The position numbers were made by a program, and so were the translations under genes. 64,000 nt of DNA from Streptomyces camelliae (GTDB lineage Bacteria > Actinomycetota > Actinomycetes > Streptomycetales > Streptomycetaceae), in the NCBI RefSeq assembly GCF_027625935.1, contig NZ_CP115300.1, forward strand, positions 806,001 to 870,000, written 5' to 3'. The notes under the pieces are model-generated. The model was not told the origin of the DNA and made no database searches. It saw nothing but the letters and a program-made list of their open reading frames with translations. Of the stretch, positions 26,459-35,418 are shown piece after piece. Numbering within the stretch: position 1 is the first letter of the stretch; each line of letters starts with the position of its first letter.

Positions 26459-26935
26459 ATGGCGTTATGCGGTAGACGCACGCGGCTGCGCTCGGCCGTC
26501 ACGGTGACCACGGTGATGATCGCGGCGGTCGCGGCCGGGCCGGCCGCCGTCGCGGCGAGCGCCCCCGCGCCTCGCGCCGCGACCCCGGTCGCAGCGGGTG
26601 CGCTGAACGATCCGACCCCGGAGGAGCAGGAGCACCTCAGGGAGGTGGCCGGTTCGATCTGGACGCCGGAGCTGGCCGCCGGCTGGAACATGAACTCCGA
26701 CGTGGCCGACGTCCTGTCGACCGCCACCGGAGAGATCCTCAAGTGCAGCGAGGCCTTCGCGCTCGTCCCGCGCCCGCCCGGCTTCCTTCCCGGGATCGGC
26801 TACCTGCTCAGCTACTGGAAGAACCTCCGCGACTACTTCCTCGTCGTGAAGGACGACCGCACCTACCGCGCCTGTGTCGTCGCGGCCGCCGCCAACTACC
26901 GCTCGCAGATCGAGATGGCCTCGATGGGCATCTGA
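26459..26935 (+). CDS. Small secreted protein of unknown function with a TTA codon
   Basis: 158 residues. A signal peptide is clear (positively charged start, VTVTTVMIAAVAAGPAAVAASA, cleavage about 33-40). The mature part contains two cysteines (KCSEAF, RACVVAA) that could form a disulfide, and the segment DYFLVVKDDRTYRACVVAA. No family is recognised. Codon 3 is TTA (26465-26467), read by the bldA tRNA in Streptomyces, so translation may be restricted to late growth or development. CTGGAGGGA precedes the ATG. Confidence 0.7.
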   Translation: MALCGRRTRLRSAVTVTTVMIAAVAAGPAAVAASAPAPRAATPVAAGALNDPTPEEQEHLREVAGSIWTPELAAGWNMNSDVADVLSTATGEILKCSEAFALVPRPPGFLPGIGYLLSYWKNLRDYFLVVKDDRTYRACVVAAAANYRSQIEMASMGI

Positions 26936-26944
26936 ACCGACCCC

Positions 26945-27559
26945 CTACCGGCCCGCGATCCCGTCGATCCAAGACAGCAGCCGTTCCCCCTGGGTGGCCA
27001 TCACGCCGGGATCGCGCAGGGTGTTGGTGAGGACGGACATGCCCTGATAGGCCGCGACGAGTTCGACGGCGAGCGCGGCCGCGTCCGCCCGGCCGAGCTG
27101 GGCGAACTGGGACTCCACCCAGTCGAGCAGGGCCCGCATCACCTTCGCGGCGGCCCGGTCCAGGCCGTCGTCACGCTTGTCCAGCTCGGTGGCGAGGGTG
27201 CCGAACGGGCAGCCGAAGCGGGCGGCGGTCTCGCGCTGGTCGACCCAGTCGGCGACCAGCGCCTTCAGCCGGTCGGCCGGGTCCGGGAAGGCGGCCAACT
27301 CGGCTGTGAGCGCGTCGAGTTGTTCGCAGTGAGCGTCCACAGCGGCCTCGACCAGCAGGTCCTTGGTCTTGAAGTAGTAGTAGACGTTGCCGAGGGGGAC
27401 GTCGGCCACACGGGCGATGTCGCCGAGGGTGGTCTTCTCGACGCCCTGCTCATGGAAGACCTGGACGGCCGCTCGCACCAGGCGCTCACGTTTGCCGCCG
27501 CGGCCCGAGCGCGGTGTTTTCGCGGGGGTGGCGCGGGTGCCGGATTCCGAGTCAGTCAC
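26945..27559 (-). CDS. TetR-family regulator (of the NmrA gene)
   Basis: 204 residues from GTG (VTDSESG). An upstream in-frame start at 27592 reads through the operator and is less likely. The HTH is at about 38-75 (KTTLGDIARVADVPLGNVYYYFKTKDLL) and the C-terminal domain resembles the LmrA/YxaF and AcuR-like group. Divergent from the NmrA-type reductase. Two symmetric elements lie between the genes, so it probably represses both. Confidence 0.85.
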   Translation of the reverse strand: MTDSESGTRATPAKTPRSGRGGKRERLVRAAVQVFHEQGVEKTTLGDIARVADVPLGNVYYYFKTKDLLVEAAVDAHCEQLDALTAELAAFPDPADRLKALVADWVDQRETAARFGCPFGTLATELDKRDDGLDRAAAKVMRALLDWVESQFAQLGRADAAALAVELVAAYQGMSVLTNTLRDPGVMATQGERLLSWIDGIAGR

Positions 27560-27624
27560 CTGACTGAGGATAGACAACGGACGCGGGCGCACGCTAACGT
27601 CTCGAGTTAGTTAGTCAGCTAACT
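27552..27624. promoter_or_regulatory. Operator region between TetR and NmrA-type genes
   Basis: A dyad TCAGTCA-cc-TGACTGA (27552-27567) overlaps the TetR start. A second dyad AGTTAG-tcag-CTAACT (27609-27624), extendable to GAGTTAG-N8-CTAACTC (27604-27625), lies 17 bp before the reductase ATG, close to its Shine-Dalgarno. Both contain AGTCAG, so one regulator could bind both. Confidence 0.55.
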
Positions 27625-27640
27625 CACTGGAGGGGATGTC

Positions 27641-28462
27641 ATGATCGTCGTCACGGGAGCCACCGGGAACGTCGGCCGCGCGCTGGTCGCCGAGCTGGTC
27701 GAGGCCGGGGAGGCGGTGACCGCCGTCGCGCGGCGCGTCCGGAACGAGGACGTACCGCCGGGAGTGCGGGCCGTGGCCGCCGACCTGGGGTACCCGGAGA
27801 GCCTCGGGCCGGCGCTGGAGGGTGCGAAGGCCCTGTTCCTGCTGGTGGCCGGTGACGACCCGGCCGGCATCCTGCGCCGGGCCGCCGCGGCCGGGGTCGC
27901 GAAGGTGGTGTTGCTGTCCTCGCAAGGGGCGGGCACCCGGCCCGATGTGTACGCACACGCGGTGGGCTTCGAGGCGGCTGTCGCCGCGTCCGGCCTGCCG
28001 TTCACCGTCCTGCGCTCGGGCGGCCTGGCCTCCAACGCGCTGGCCTGGGCGGAGCCGGTCCGCCGGCACCGTACGGCGGCGGCACCCTTCGCCGACGTGG
28101 CGCTGCCGTTCGTGGACCCGGCCGATGTCGCGGCTGCGGCGGCGGTCGTCCTGCGCGAGGACGGCCACGACGGCGCGACCTACACCCTGACCGGCCCGGA
28201 GCCCATCACCCCACGGCAGCGGGCCGCCGCCCTCGCCGAGGCGCTCGGGGAACCGGTGACGTTCGTGGAACAGAGCCGCGAGGAGGCCCGCACGCAGATG
28301 CTCCAGTTCATGCCGGCGGCGGTCGCCGAGGGCACGCTGGCCGTCCTCGGCACACCCACACCGCAGGAGCAGACGGCCAGTGGGGACGTGGAGCGTCTGC
28401 TCGGCCGCCCCGCGACCCCGTTCGCCGCGTGGGCGGCACGCCATGCGGCGGCGTTCCGCTGA
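27641..28462 (+). CDS. NmrA-like NAD(P)-binding protein
   Basis: 273 residues, atypical SDR. GATGNVGRAL at the N-terminus binds the dinucleotide, ARRVRNEDVP suggests NADP(H), and the catalytic Tyr is replaced, as usual in NmrA/QOR2-type proteins. C-terminal half TYTLTGPEPITPRQRAAALAEALG is typical of the family. It may reduce quinones or act as a redox sensor. Controlled by the divergent TetR protein. TGGAGGGG precedes the ATG. Confidence 0.82.
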   Translation: MIVVTGATGNVGRALVAELVEAGEAVTAVARRVRNEDVPPGVRAVAADLGYPESLGPALEGAKALFLLVAGDDPAGILRRAAAAGVAKVVLLSSQGAGTRPDVYAHAVGFEAAVAASGLPFTVLRSGGLASNALAWAEPVRRHRTAAAPFADVALPFVDPADVAAAAAVVLREDGHDGATYTLTGPEPITPRQRAAALAEALGEPVTFVEQSREEARTQMLQFMPAAVAEGTLAVLGTPTPQEQTASGDVERLLGRPATPFAAWAARHAAAFR

Positions 28463-28482
28463 CGGGCTGCGACGCCGCGAGA

Positions 28483-29044
28483 ATGACCGGGACGACGGGC
28501 GGTCCGGCCGCCCCCACGCCACGACCGGGCCGGTACGCACGCGTCGAACGCGAACGGCGCTTCCTGCCGGCCGGTCCGCCCGCGCCCGCGACGGTGACGG
28601 CCATGCGCACGATCACCGACCGCTATCTGCCGGGCACCCGGTCTGCGGCTCCGCCACTCCGAACGGCCGGACGGCCAGGTCGGGTTGAAGCTGATGCAGA
28701 AGATCCCCTGTACCCGGCCCGGTGCCGTGCAGGGCCTGGTCACGAGCACGTTCCTGTCGCCGGCCGAGTACGACGTCCTGGCCTCGCTGCCCGCCCCGAC
28801 CCTCACCAAGACCCGCCCGAGCGTTCCCCCGCTGGGCGTCGACGTCTTCGCCGGGCGGCTGCGCGGACTGGTGCTCGGGGAGGCCGAGTTCGCGACGGAC
28901 GAGGAGACGGAATCCTTCGCACCCCCGCCCGAGTGCGGGGCCGAGGTGGCGGACGACGTGCGCTTCACGGGCGGACACCTGGTCCGGGCGACCCGCGCGG
29001 AGCTGCTCAGCCAGCTGGCCGAGTACGGCATCCACGCCGGGTGA
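28483..29044 (+). pseudogene. CYTH-domain protein interrupted by one frameshift
   Basis: Frame 1 from ATG 28483 reads YARVERERRFLPAGPPAP...RTITDRYLPGTR. VERER is the ExExK/R signature of CYTH (adenylate-cyclase/thiamine-triphosphatase) domains. At about 28640-28643 the reading must shift one base to continue as LRLRHSERPDGQVGLKLMQK and then through VTSTFLSPAEYDVLASL, GLVLGEAEFATDEE and ELLSQLAEYGIHAG. The joined protein would be about 186 residues, a normal length for the family. A single extra base explains the break. Relatives hydrolyse phosphate compounds such as triphosphate; the substrate here is unknown. Confidence 0.75.
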
Positions 29045-29226
29045 TCCCTGTGGCCGTGGAGCGCCATAGGGCCACCCGGGTGAGGCAACTTCCCGCTGGG
29101 AGCCTCCTTTGCCCGCCACACCGAACCAAATAAAGCCATTTGTCTGCTTATCGACCCTATGGTGCGAGGTGCTGGGGGTCTCGGCTGAGGGGGCGCACAA
29201 CGCGTCGTGGCAGGGCGCGGGTTGGG

Positions 29227-30459
29227 ATGGCGATGAGTGGAATCAGCCGCCGGAGCGTGGCGCGTCTCGGGCTCGGTGCCGGAATCGGCATGGCCGCCGC
29301 CTCACTGGCGGGGTGTAGTGGCCAGGGCGGGCCCGAAGGGGCGCCCGCGCCGGGGGCGGGTCGATTGATCGGGGACGGTTCGACGTCGTACACCGGACGG
29401 CAGCCCAACCAGCCGCCCCCGCCCACGGCCCTGGAACCCGGCCAGCCCCCGCCGCAGTTCGTGGTGTTCTCCTGGGACGGTGCCGGCGAGGTGGGCACCG
29501 GCCTGTTCCCGCGTTTCCTCCAGCTCGCCCGGGACCACGGCGCACATATGACGTTCTTCCTCTCCGGCCTCTATCTGCTGCCGGAGGACAAGAAGCGGCT
29601 GTACCGTCCGCCGAACAACCCCGTCGGCGCCTCCGACATCGGCTATCTCACCGACCGGCACCTCAAGGAGACACTGACGTACGTGCGTCAGGCCTGGCTC
29701 GACGGCCACGAGATCGGCACCCACTTCAACGGCCACTTCTGCACCGGCCCCGGCTCGGTGGCCGACTGGACCCCGGCGCAGTGGCGTTCGGAGATCGAGC
29801 AGGCCCGGTCGTTCGTCACGTCCTGGCGCACCCACACCGGTTGGCACAGCGCCCCGCCGCTCCCCTTCGACTACGACAAGGAGCTGGTGGGCGGCCGTAC
29901 CCCGTGCCTGCTCGGGCAGGCGAATCTGCTGCCGGTCGCGCGGGAACTGGGCTGGCGCTACGACGCGTCCTCGCCGGGCGGACTGCAACGCTGGCCGCGC
30001 AAGCGGCACGGCGTCTGGGACCTGCCGCTCCAGAGCATCCCTTTCCCGGGCCACACGTTCGAGGTGCTGTCCATGGACTACAACATGCTCGCGAACCAGT
30101 CCAGGAACACGACGCGGGCGCCGTCCTACAACTACCCCTACTGGCGCGCCCAGGCGACACAGGCGTACCTGGCTGGGTTCCAGCGGGCGTACGGGACCAA
30201 CCGGGCGCCGTTGTTCATCGGCAACCACTTCGAGGAGTGGAACGGCGGCATCTACATGGACGCCGCCGAGGAGGCCCTCAGGCAGATCGCCGGCCGGGAG
30301 GACGTACGGCTGGTCTCCTTCCGCCAGTTCACCGACTGGCTCGACGCCCAGGACCCCGCGCTGCTCGCGCAGCTGCGCCGCCTCCAGGTCGGCGAGAAGC
30401 CCGACGGGGGCTGGACGGCGTTCCTGCGCCCGGCCGAGCGCTCCCGTGGCATGGCGTGA
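29227..30459 (+). CDS. Tat-exported lipoprotein with polysaccharide-deacetylase-like fold
   Basis: 410 residues; ATG 29227 or 29233 are both possible. SRRSVARLG resembles a twin-arginine motif and is followed by a hydrophobic stretch ending in the lipobox LAGC, so a lipid-anchored, possibly Tat-dependent protein. FSWDGAGEVGTGLFPRFL and DGHEIGTHFNGHFC resemble the metal-site motifs (T-F-D-D and H-x3-H) of NodB-type deacetylases, but the first motif lacks one Asp. MTFFLSGLYLLP and the C-terminal VRLVSFRQFTDWL also fit. The substrate is unknown; a cell-wall or extracellular glycan is likely. Confidence 0.7.
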   Translation: MAMSGISRRSVARLGLGAGIGMAAASLAGCSGQGGPEGAPAPGAGRLIGDGSTSYTGRQPNQPPPPTALEPGQPPPQFVVFSWDGAGEVGTGLFPRFLQLARDHGAHMTFFLSGLYLLPEDKKRLYRPPNNPVGASDIGYLTDRHLKETLTYVRQAWLDGHEIGTHFNGHFCTGPGSVADWTPAQWRSEIEQARSFVTSWRTHTGWHSAPPLPFDYDKELVGGRTPCLLGQANLLPVARELGWRYDASSPGGLQRWPRKRHGVWDLPLQSIPFPGHTFEVLSMDYNMLANQSRNTTRAPSYNYPYWRAQATQAYLAGFQRAYGTNRAPLFIGNHFEEWNGGIYMDAAEEALRQIAGREDVRLVSFRQFTDWLDAQDPALLAQLRRLQVGEKPDGGWTAFLRPAERSRGMA

Positions 30460-30477
30460 CCGCTCGGCACACGAACG

Positions 30478-30867
30478 TCAGCCGGCGCTGCGGCGGGCGT
30501 ACACCTCGATCTCGATCTTCATCCGGGGGTCGGCGAGGCCGCACTCCAGCATGGTCGCGGCCGGGCGGACGTCGCCGAAGCAGCGCCGCAGCACCGGCCA
30601 GCAGGGCTCGAAGTCCGCGCGGTCGGGCAGCAGATAGCGCACGCGCACCACGTCGGCGAAGGTGCACCCCGCCTCGGCGAGCGCGGCCTCGATGTTGCGC
30701 AGGCACTGCTCGGCCTGGGCCACCACGTCGTCCGGGATGGTCATCGTCGTGTAGTCGAACCCGGTGGTCCCGGACACATGCACCCAGTCGCCGTCGACCA
30801 CGGCACGGGCGTAACCGATCTGCTCCTCGAAGGTCGAGCCGCTGAGGATCGCGCGTCGCTCTGTCAT
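30478..30867 (-). CDS. RidA/YjgF-family protein
   Basis: 129 residues. Typical RidA sequence: IGYARAVVDGDWVHVSGTTG, AQAEQCLRNIEAALAEAGCTFADVVRVRYLL and a C-terminal KIEIEVYARR. The key arginine (VRVRYLLPDRADFEP) is at the position used for imine/enamine hydrolysis. The family deaminates reactive enamine intermediates formed by PLP enzymes. It is divergent from a LysR gene, with operator-like dyads between, so it is probably a LysR target. Confidence 0.88.
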   Translation of the reverse strand: MTERRAILSGSTFEEQIGYARAVVDGDWVHVSGTTGFDYTTMTIPDDVVAQAEQCLRNIEAALAEAGCTFADVVRVRYLLPDRADFEPCWPVLRRCFGDVRPAATMLECGLADPRMKIEIEVYARRSAG

Positions 30868-30923
30868 GCGCCGAACGCTAGGTGCCCAGCACCGATACGT
30901 CTAATACGGTCAGCGGCATGGAT

Positions 30924-30981
30924 CGATATCCCAAGGAATATCGCAGGGGATGTCGCCGCGTCGGCATCTGCTGATATCCCA
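30924..30981. promoter_or_regulatory. LysR-type operator between RidA and LysR genes
   Basis: A dyad CGATAT-N8-ATATCG (30924-30943) contains the T-N11-A pattern of LysR boxes. The sequence GATATCCCA within it recurs as a direct copy at 30973-30981, 6 bp before the LysR ATG, as expected for primary and secondary binding sites. Confidence 0.55.
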
Positions 30982-30986
30982 GGATC

Positions 30987-31946
30987 ATGGACCGTCCCGA
31001 ACTGCTGCCCCTGCCTCAACTGCACGCCTTCCTCGTGCTCGCCGAGGAACTGCACTTCGGCCGCGCGGCCGCCCGCCTGGGTGTGGCCCAGCCTCCGCTC
31101 AGCCAGCAGATCCGCAGGCTGGAGGAGAAGGTCGGGTATCCGCTGTTCGACCGGACCCCGGGCCGGGTGGCGCTCACCCCGGCCGGCCATGCCCTGCTGC
31201 CGGCCGCACGGCGGGCGCTCACCGGGCTCGCCGACGGGCTGGCCACGGCGCGGGCCGCCGGCAGCGGGCGGGCCGGGCGGCTGCGGATCGGTTTCGCCGC
31301 TTCCCTGGCGCTGACCGTGCTGCCGGGCCTGCTGCGCGACTTCCGGCAGCGCTTCCCGGAGGCACATCTCGACATCCACGAGATGACGACGGCGCCGCAG
31401 CTCGACGCCCTGCGCGACCGGACGATCGACATCGGCCTGCTGCGCGAACCGCCGGCCGGCCCGTCCGAGCTGGGCTTCCGGACCGTCCTCAGTGAACCGT
31501 TCGTGACCGTCCTGCCGGCCGCGCACCCGCTGGCCGCCCGACGGACCGTGCCGCTCGACCGGCTGGCGGACGAACCGTTCGTGCTGCTGCCGCGCGCCGC
31601 GGGCCCGCAGCTGTACGACCGGATCACCGGCCTGTGCGAGGCGGCGGGGTTCACGCCCCGGATCGCGCAGCACGCGGTGGAGTGGCAGACGGTGTGCGCA
31701 CTGGTGGAGACCGGGCTGGGCGTGTCCGTGGCGCCGGCCGGCATCCGCCGTATCCGCCTCAAGGGCGTCGCCTTCCGCCGGATCGAGCCCGGCACCGCCC
31801 GTACCCGGGTCGCGGTGGCGTGGCGCGAGGGCGACGACAATCCCCTGGTCGGACAGCTGCTGGCGGCGATCGGTCAGGGCGGAGCCGGAAGCCTGCCCGG
31901 CACGGCTACCGGGCCGGCTCCGGACGCACCGGATGCCCGCTCATGA
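30987..31946 (+). CDS. LysR-family regulator
   Basis: 319 residues. The HTH lies at about 10-60 (FLVLAEELHFGRAAARLGVAQPPLSQQIRRLEEKVGYPLFDR) and a periplasmic-binding-like effector domain follows, beginning RLRIGFAASLALTVLP. It belongs to the group that includes regulators of aromatic degradation (BenM/CatR-like). Divergent from ridA. Its last 41 bp overlap the convergent AhpD-like gene. Confidence 0.9.
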   Translation: MDRPELLPLPQLHAFLVLAEELHFGRAAARLGVAQPPLSQQIRRLEEKVGYPLFDRTPGRVALTPAGHALLPAARRALTGLADGLATARAAGSGRAGRLRIGFAASLALTVLPGLLRDFRQRFPEAHLDIHEMTTAPQLDALRDRTIDIGLLREPPAGPSELGFRTVLSEPFVTVLPAAHPLAARRTVPLDRLADEPFVLLPRAAGPQLYDRITGLCEAAGFTPRIAQHAVEWQTVCALVETGLGVSVAPAGIRRIRLKGVAFRRIEPGTARTRVAVAWREGDDNPLVGQLLAAIGQGGAGSLPGTATGPAPDAPDARS

Positions 31947-32394
31947 TCGAGACCCGATTGAACGCGTTGATGGTGACGGCCACCCAGATGACCGCCGCGA
32001 TCTGGTCGTCGGTGAGCACGTCCCGGGCCGCCGTGCAGGCCGCGTCCTGCGCGGCGGTGTCCGCGGCGGCGGTGGTCGCCTCGGCGAGCGCCAGTGCGGC
32101 CCGCTCGGCGGGCGTGAACAGTTCGGTCTCCCGCCAGGCGGCGAGCACACCGAGGCGCTCCGGGGTGTCACCCGCCCGCAGCGCGGCCCGGGTGTGCACG
32201 TGCAGGCAGTAGGCGCAGCCGTTGATCTGCGAGACCCGGAGGTTGACCAGTTCCACGAGGGTGCGCTCCAGACCGGCGTCGGCGGCCGTCGCCCGTACCG
32301 CCTCGGAGGTCTGCACCAGTGCGTGATACGGCTTGGGGCTCTGCTTGTCGATGAAGATCCGCCGGGCGCCGCCGGCCGGGACGGGACTGGTCAA
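31906..32394 (-). CDS. AhpD-like carboxymuconolactone decarboxylase-family protein
   Basis: 162 residues from a TTG with GGAGGAG at ideal spacing; another TTG at 32430 would add 12 residues. The CxxC-H site (GCAYCLHVHTRAALRAG) is typical of AhpD-like peroxidase/oxidoreductase members, used for peroxide or disulfide redox reactions. ALALAEATTA and VAVTINAFNRVSI also fit. Convergent with and overlapping the LysR gene by 41 bp. It sits directly beyond the truncated aroB. Confidence 0.85.
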   Translation of the reverse strand: MTSPVPAGGARRIFIDKQSPKPYHALVQTSEAVRATAADAGLERTLVELVNLRVSQINGCAYCLHVHTRAALRAGDTPERLGVLAAWRETELFTPAERAALALAEATTAAADTAAQDAACTAARDVLTDDQIAAVIWVAVTINAFNRVSIMSGHPVRPEPAR

Positions 32395-32480
32395 CCTGGA
32401 CTCCTCCGGGGTTCGCACCACACTTGTCAAGGATTAAACCATCAGGGTTCTGGCCCGTTGGTGTCCGGTGAGTGCCGGCG

Positions 32481-32552
32481 CTATGCGACGACTTCGTACG
32501 GTTCGGTGCCTGCCGTGCCGGCGACCTGGATCCGGGTGACTGCCTCGCTCAT
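32481..32552 (-). pseudogene. aroB: Truncated 3-dehydroquinate synthase gene (first 23 codons only)
   Basis: [23 protein letters not shown] then TAG. The start matches the N-terminus of Streptomyces AroB, and the ATG overlaps the aroK stop (ATGA), the native aroK-aroB coupling. Full AroB is about 360 residues; the sequence departs after PYEV and stops two codons later. The rest of aroB is absent from the window. The peptide cannot be functional. Confidence 0.82.
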
Positions 32553-33067
32553 GCCTTCTTCAACTCCAGTGCGTCCAGGGCCGCTTGCGTGACCTCTTCG
32601 GGCGTACGGCCGTCCGTGGCGACGACGGCCGTGGCGACCTCCTCATACAGATGCCGCCGGGCCTCCATCAGCTCCCGCCACTGCCTGCGCGGATTGACCG
32701 CCAGCAGCGGACGAGCCGCGTTCAGGCCGGTACGCCGGACCGCCTCCTCCACCTCCATCGAGAGATAGACGACCCGCAGCCCGGCGAGCAGCGCACGCGT
32801 GTCCGCATCGAGAACGGCACCGCCGCCGAGCGCGAGGACGCCGTCGTGCTCGGCGAGCGCGGCGGCGACCGCCCGCTTCTCGATCGCCCGGAAGACGGCC
32901 TCGCCCTCGTCGACGAAGATCTCGGCGATGGACCGGCCCTGCTCGGCCACGATGTCCGCGTCGGTGTCCCGGTAACCGAGCCCCAGACGCTCGGCGAGCA
33001 GCTGTCCCACGGTGGACTTGCCGACACCCATCGGCCCGACCAGCACGATCGCAGGCACGACGCTCAC
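32549..33067 (-). CDS. aroK: Shikimate kinase
   Basis: 172 residues. Walker [10 protein letters not shown] (11-19), DTDADI for Mg and shikimate, GGGAVL and the lid arginines ([19 protein letters not shown]) are present. It phosphorylates shikimate at the 3-position in chorismate synthesis. GTGA overlap with aroC upstream and ATGA overlap with the aroB remnant downstream. The gene appears intact. Confidence 0.95.
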   Translation of the reverse strand: MSVVPAIVLVGPMGVGKSTVGQLLAERLGLGYRDTDADIVAEQGRSIAEIFVDEGEAVFRAIEKRAVAAALAEHDGVLALGGGAVLDADTRALLAGLRVVYLSMEVEEAVRRTGLNAARPLLAVNPRRQWRELMEARRHLYEEVATAVVATDGRTPEEVTQAALDALELKKA

Positions 33068-34257
33068 CGGATCTGCAGGTGGTCGAGGTAGGACCGCACG
33101 TTGCGGCGGGTCTCGGCCACGCTGTCCCCGCCGAACTTCTCCGCGACCGCGTCCGCCAGCACGAGGGCCACCATCGCCTCCGCCACGATCCCAGCCGCCG
33201 GCACCGCCGACACATCCGAACGCTGATGGTGAGCCTGAGCCGCCTCACCCGTGGTCACATCCACCGTCTGCAGCGCCCGCGGCACCGTCGCGATCGGCTT
33301 CATCGCCGCCCGCACCCGCAACAGCTCCCCCGTGCTCAGACCACCCTCCGTGCCGCCGGAACGGCCGGAGACACGGCGGATCCCCTCGGGCGTGTTGACG
33401 ATCTCGTCGTGCGCCTTGGAGCCCGGGACCCGGGCGAGTTCGAAACCGTCACCGACCTCGACACCCTTGATCGCCTGGATGCCCATCAGCGCACCCGCCA
33501 GCCGCGCGTCCAGCTTCCGGTCCCAGTGCACATGCGAACCCAGGCCCACCGGCACGCCGTAGGCCAGGATCTCCACCACGCCGCCGAGGGTGTCGCCGTC
33601 CTTGTGAGCCTGATCGATCTCCGCGACCATCGCCTTCGACGCATCCGCATCCAGGCAGCGCACCGGATCAGCGTCCAGCCGCTCCACATCGCCCGGGGTC
33701 GGGTAGACGCCCTGCGGAGCCTTCACCGAGCACAGCTCGACCACATGCGAGACGATCTCGATACCGGCCGTCTCCTTCAGGTACGACCGCGCCACCGCAC
33801 CCAGCGCCACCCGCGCCGCCGTCTCACGCGCCGACGCGCGCTCCAGGATCGGCCGGGCCTCGTCGAAACCGTACTTCTGCATGCCCGCGAGGTCGGCGTG
33901 ACCGGGACGCGGACGGGTCAGCGGGGCGTTACGGGCCAGGCCCGCCAGGATCTCCGGATCGACCGGATCGGCCGACATCACCTGCTCCCACTTCGGCCAC
34001 TCCGTGTTCCCCACCATGATCGCGACCGGCGAACCGAGGGTCAGACCGTGCCGGACACCACCCAGGAAGGTGACCTCGTCACGCTCGAACTTCATCCGCG
34101 CACCGCGGCCATAGCCGAGCCGCCGCCGCGCCAGGTGGTCCGCCACCATCTCCGTGGTGATCGGCACGCCGGCGGGAAGGCCCTCCAGCGTCGCGACAAG
34201 TGCGGGACCGTGGGACTCCCCCGCGGTCAGCCAACGCAGCCTGCCCATTGAGTTCAC
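33064..34257 (-). CDS. aroC: Chorismate synthase
   Basis: 397 residues. All family signatures are visible: [52 protein letters not shown] and [13 protein letters not shown]. It converts EPSP to chorismate with reduced FMN. GTG start with AAGGAG 5 bp upstream; the added residues MNS before MGRLRW are unusual but harmless. First gene of aroC-aroK-(aroB'). In Streptomyces coelicolor the intact aroB follows. Confidence 0.95.
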   Translation of the reverse strand: MNSMGRLRWLTAGESHGPALVATLEGLPAGVPITTEMVADHLARRRLGYGRGARMKFERDEVTFLGGVRHGLTLGSPVAIMVGNTEWPKWEQVMSADPVDPEILAGLARNAPLTRPRPGHADLAGMQKYGFDEARPILERASARETAARVALGAVARSYLKETAGIEIVSHVVELCSVKAPQGVYPTPGDVERLDADPVRCLDADASKAMVAEIDQAHKDGDTLGGVVEILAYGVPVGLGSHVHWDRKLDARLAGALMGIQAIKGVEVGDGFELARVPGSKAHDEIVNTPEGIRRVSGRSGGTEGGLSTGELLRVRAAMKPIATVPRALQTVDVTTGEAAQAHHQRSDVSAVPAAGIVAEAMVALVLADAVAEKFGGDSVAETRRNVRSYLDHLQIR

Positions 34258-34503
34258 CGGAGCTCCTTGTCCATCTCATGTATGTGCGTCAGGCTCTTGG
34301 ATCCTGGGACCCCGGCGATCAGCGCGTCCTGCGGCATATCCGGCCCCCCTCTCGGCGGAAGTGACTGTACCTAGGGCCTGGTCGAGACATACTCGACTGT
34401 CACCACGCCGACCTGTGCTTCGGCCTCATGCCGCATGACGAACGGCTGGGCGAGGAGCAATGCCCCTCGCCCAGCCGATTCGGTCCGCGTGTTCGCTGTT
34501 TCG

Positions 34504-35415
34504 TCAGGAAGCCGTTTCGGCGGCGGCCGCCGCGGGTGCGGTCAGGTCGCTCTCCTCGGGGAGTTCCTCGGTGTCGACGCCTCGTACCTGGGCCAGTTCG
34601 TGCTTGAGCGCGGCGAGTTCGGCGCCGCCGGCCATGTGGTTGGTCAGCTCCTCCAGTCCGACCTCGCTGCGGTCGGCGGACAGTTCCAGCGTCCCCAGCC
34701 GCAGGACGCTGAAGTGGTCGCCGACCATGTAGGCGTGGTGGGGGTTGTGGGTGATGAAGATGACGCCCAGTCCCCGGTCACGGGCGGCCGCGATGTACTT
34801 CAGCACCACCCCCGACTGCTTCACGCCCAGCGCCGCCGTCGGCTCGTCCAGGATCAGCACACGGGCGCCGAAGTAGACGGCACGGGCGATGGCCACGCAC
34901 TGGCGCTGGCCGCCGGACAGGGTACCGATGGGCTGTTCCAGATCGTCCAGGACGATGCCCATGTTGCGCAGCTCCCGGTCGGCGGTCGCCTTCATCCCCG
35001 CGATGTCCAGCCGCCGCAGCGGCCAGGGACCCCTGGTCATCTCCGAGCCCAGGAAGAAGTTCCGCCACACCGGCATCAGCGGCACGGTCGCCAGGTCCTG
35101 GTAGACCGTCGCGATGCCCTTGTCCAGGGCCTGACGCGGGCTGGAGAAACGCACCGGGGTGCCGTCGACGAGGAACTCGCCCTCGGTGTGCTGGTGCAGC
35201 CCCGAAATGATCTTGATGAGGGTCGACTTGCCCGCGCCGTTGTCACCCAGCACACAGGTCACCCGGCCCTCGTGGACCTTCAGATCGACCCCGTGCAGCG
35301 CCCGGATGTTGCCGTAGGACTTGCCCGCACCCCGCAGTTCGACGAGGAGGCCGTCGGCGGCGGGCGGGGTGTCCTGGACGACCGTGCCGTGGGTGCCTGC
35401 CGTGTTGTCAGTCAT
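34504..35415 (-). CDS. Sugar ABC transporter ATPase (FrcA-like, single domain)
   Basis: 303 residues with one ATPase domain: Walker [10 protein letters not shown], signature LSGGQRQ and Walker [13 protein letters not shown]. The single-domain form is like FrcA of the fructose/ribose systems, not the double-domain RbsA. A C-terminal tail of about 40 acidic and alanine-rich residues follows. It is the last gene of binding protein-permease-ATPase, 3 bp after the permease stop. Confidence 0.88.
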   Translation of the reverse strand: MTDNTAGTHGTVVQDTPPAADGLLVELRGAGKSYGNIRALHGVDLKVHEGRVTCVLGDNGAGKSTLIKIISGLHQHTEGEFLVDGTPVRFSSPRQALDKGIATVYQDLATVPLMPVWRNFFLGSEMTRGPWPLRRLDIAGMKATADRELRNMGIVLDDLEQPIGTLSGGQRQCVAIARAVYFGARVLILDEPTAALGVKQSGVVLKYIAAARDRGLGVIFITHNPHHAYMVGDHFSVLRLGTLELSADRSEVGLEELTNHMAGGAELAALKHELAQVRGVDTEELPEESDLTAPAAAAAETAS

Positions 35416-35418
35416 CGG

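Noticed and set aside
29127..29142. CAAAT-N6-ATTTG dyad in an AT-rich patch before the deacetylase-like gene
   Set aside because: Short arms and chance symmetry in AT-rich sequence; no promoter spacing fits.
34381..34397. Hairpin GTCGAG-acata-CTCGAC upstream of aroC
   Set aside because: Only a 6-bp stem, no promoter elements or U-run at a fitting distance. I cannot assign it a role.
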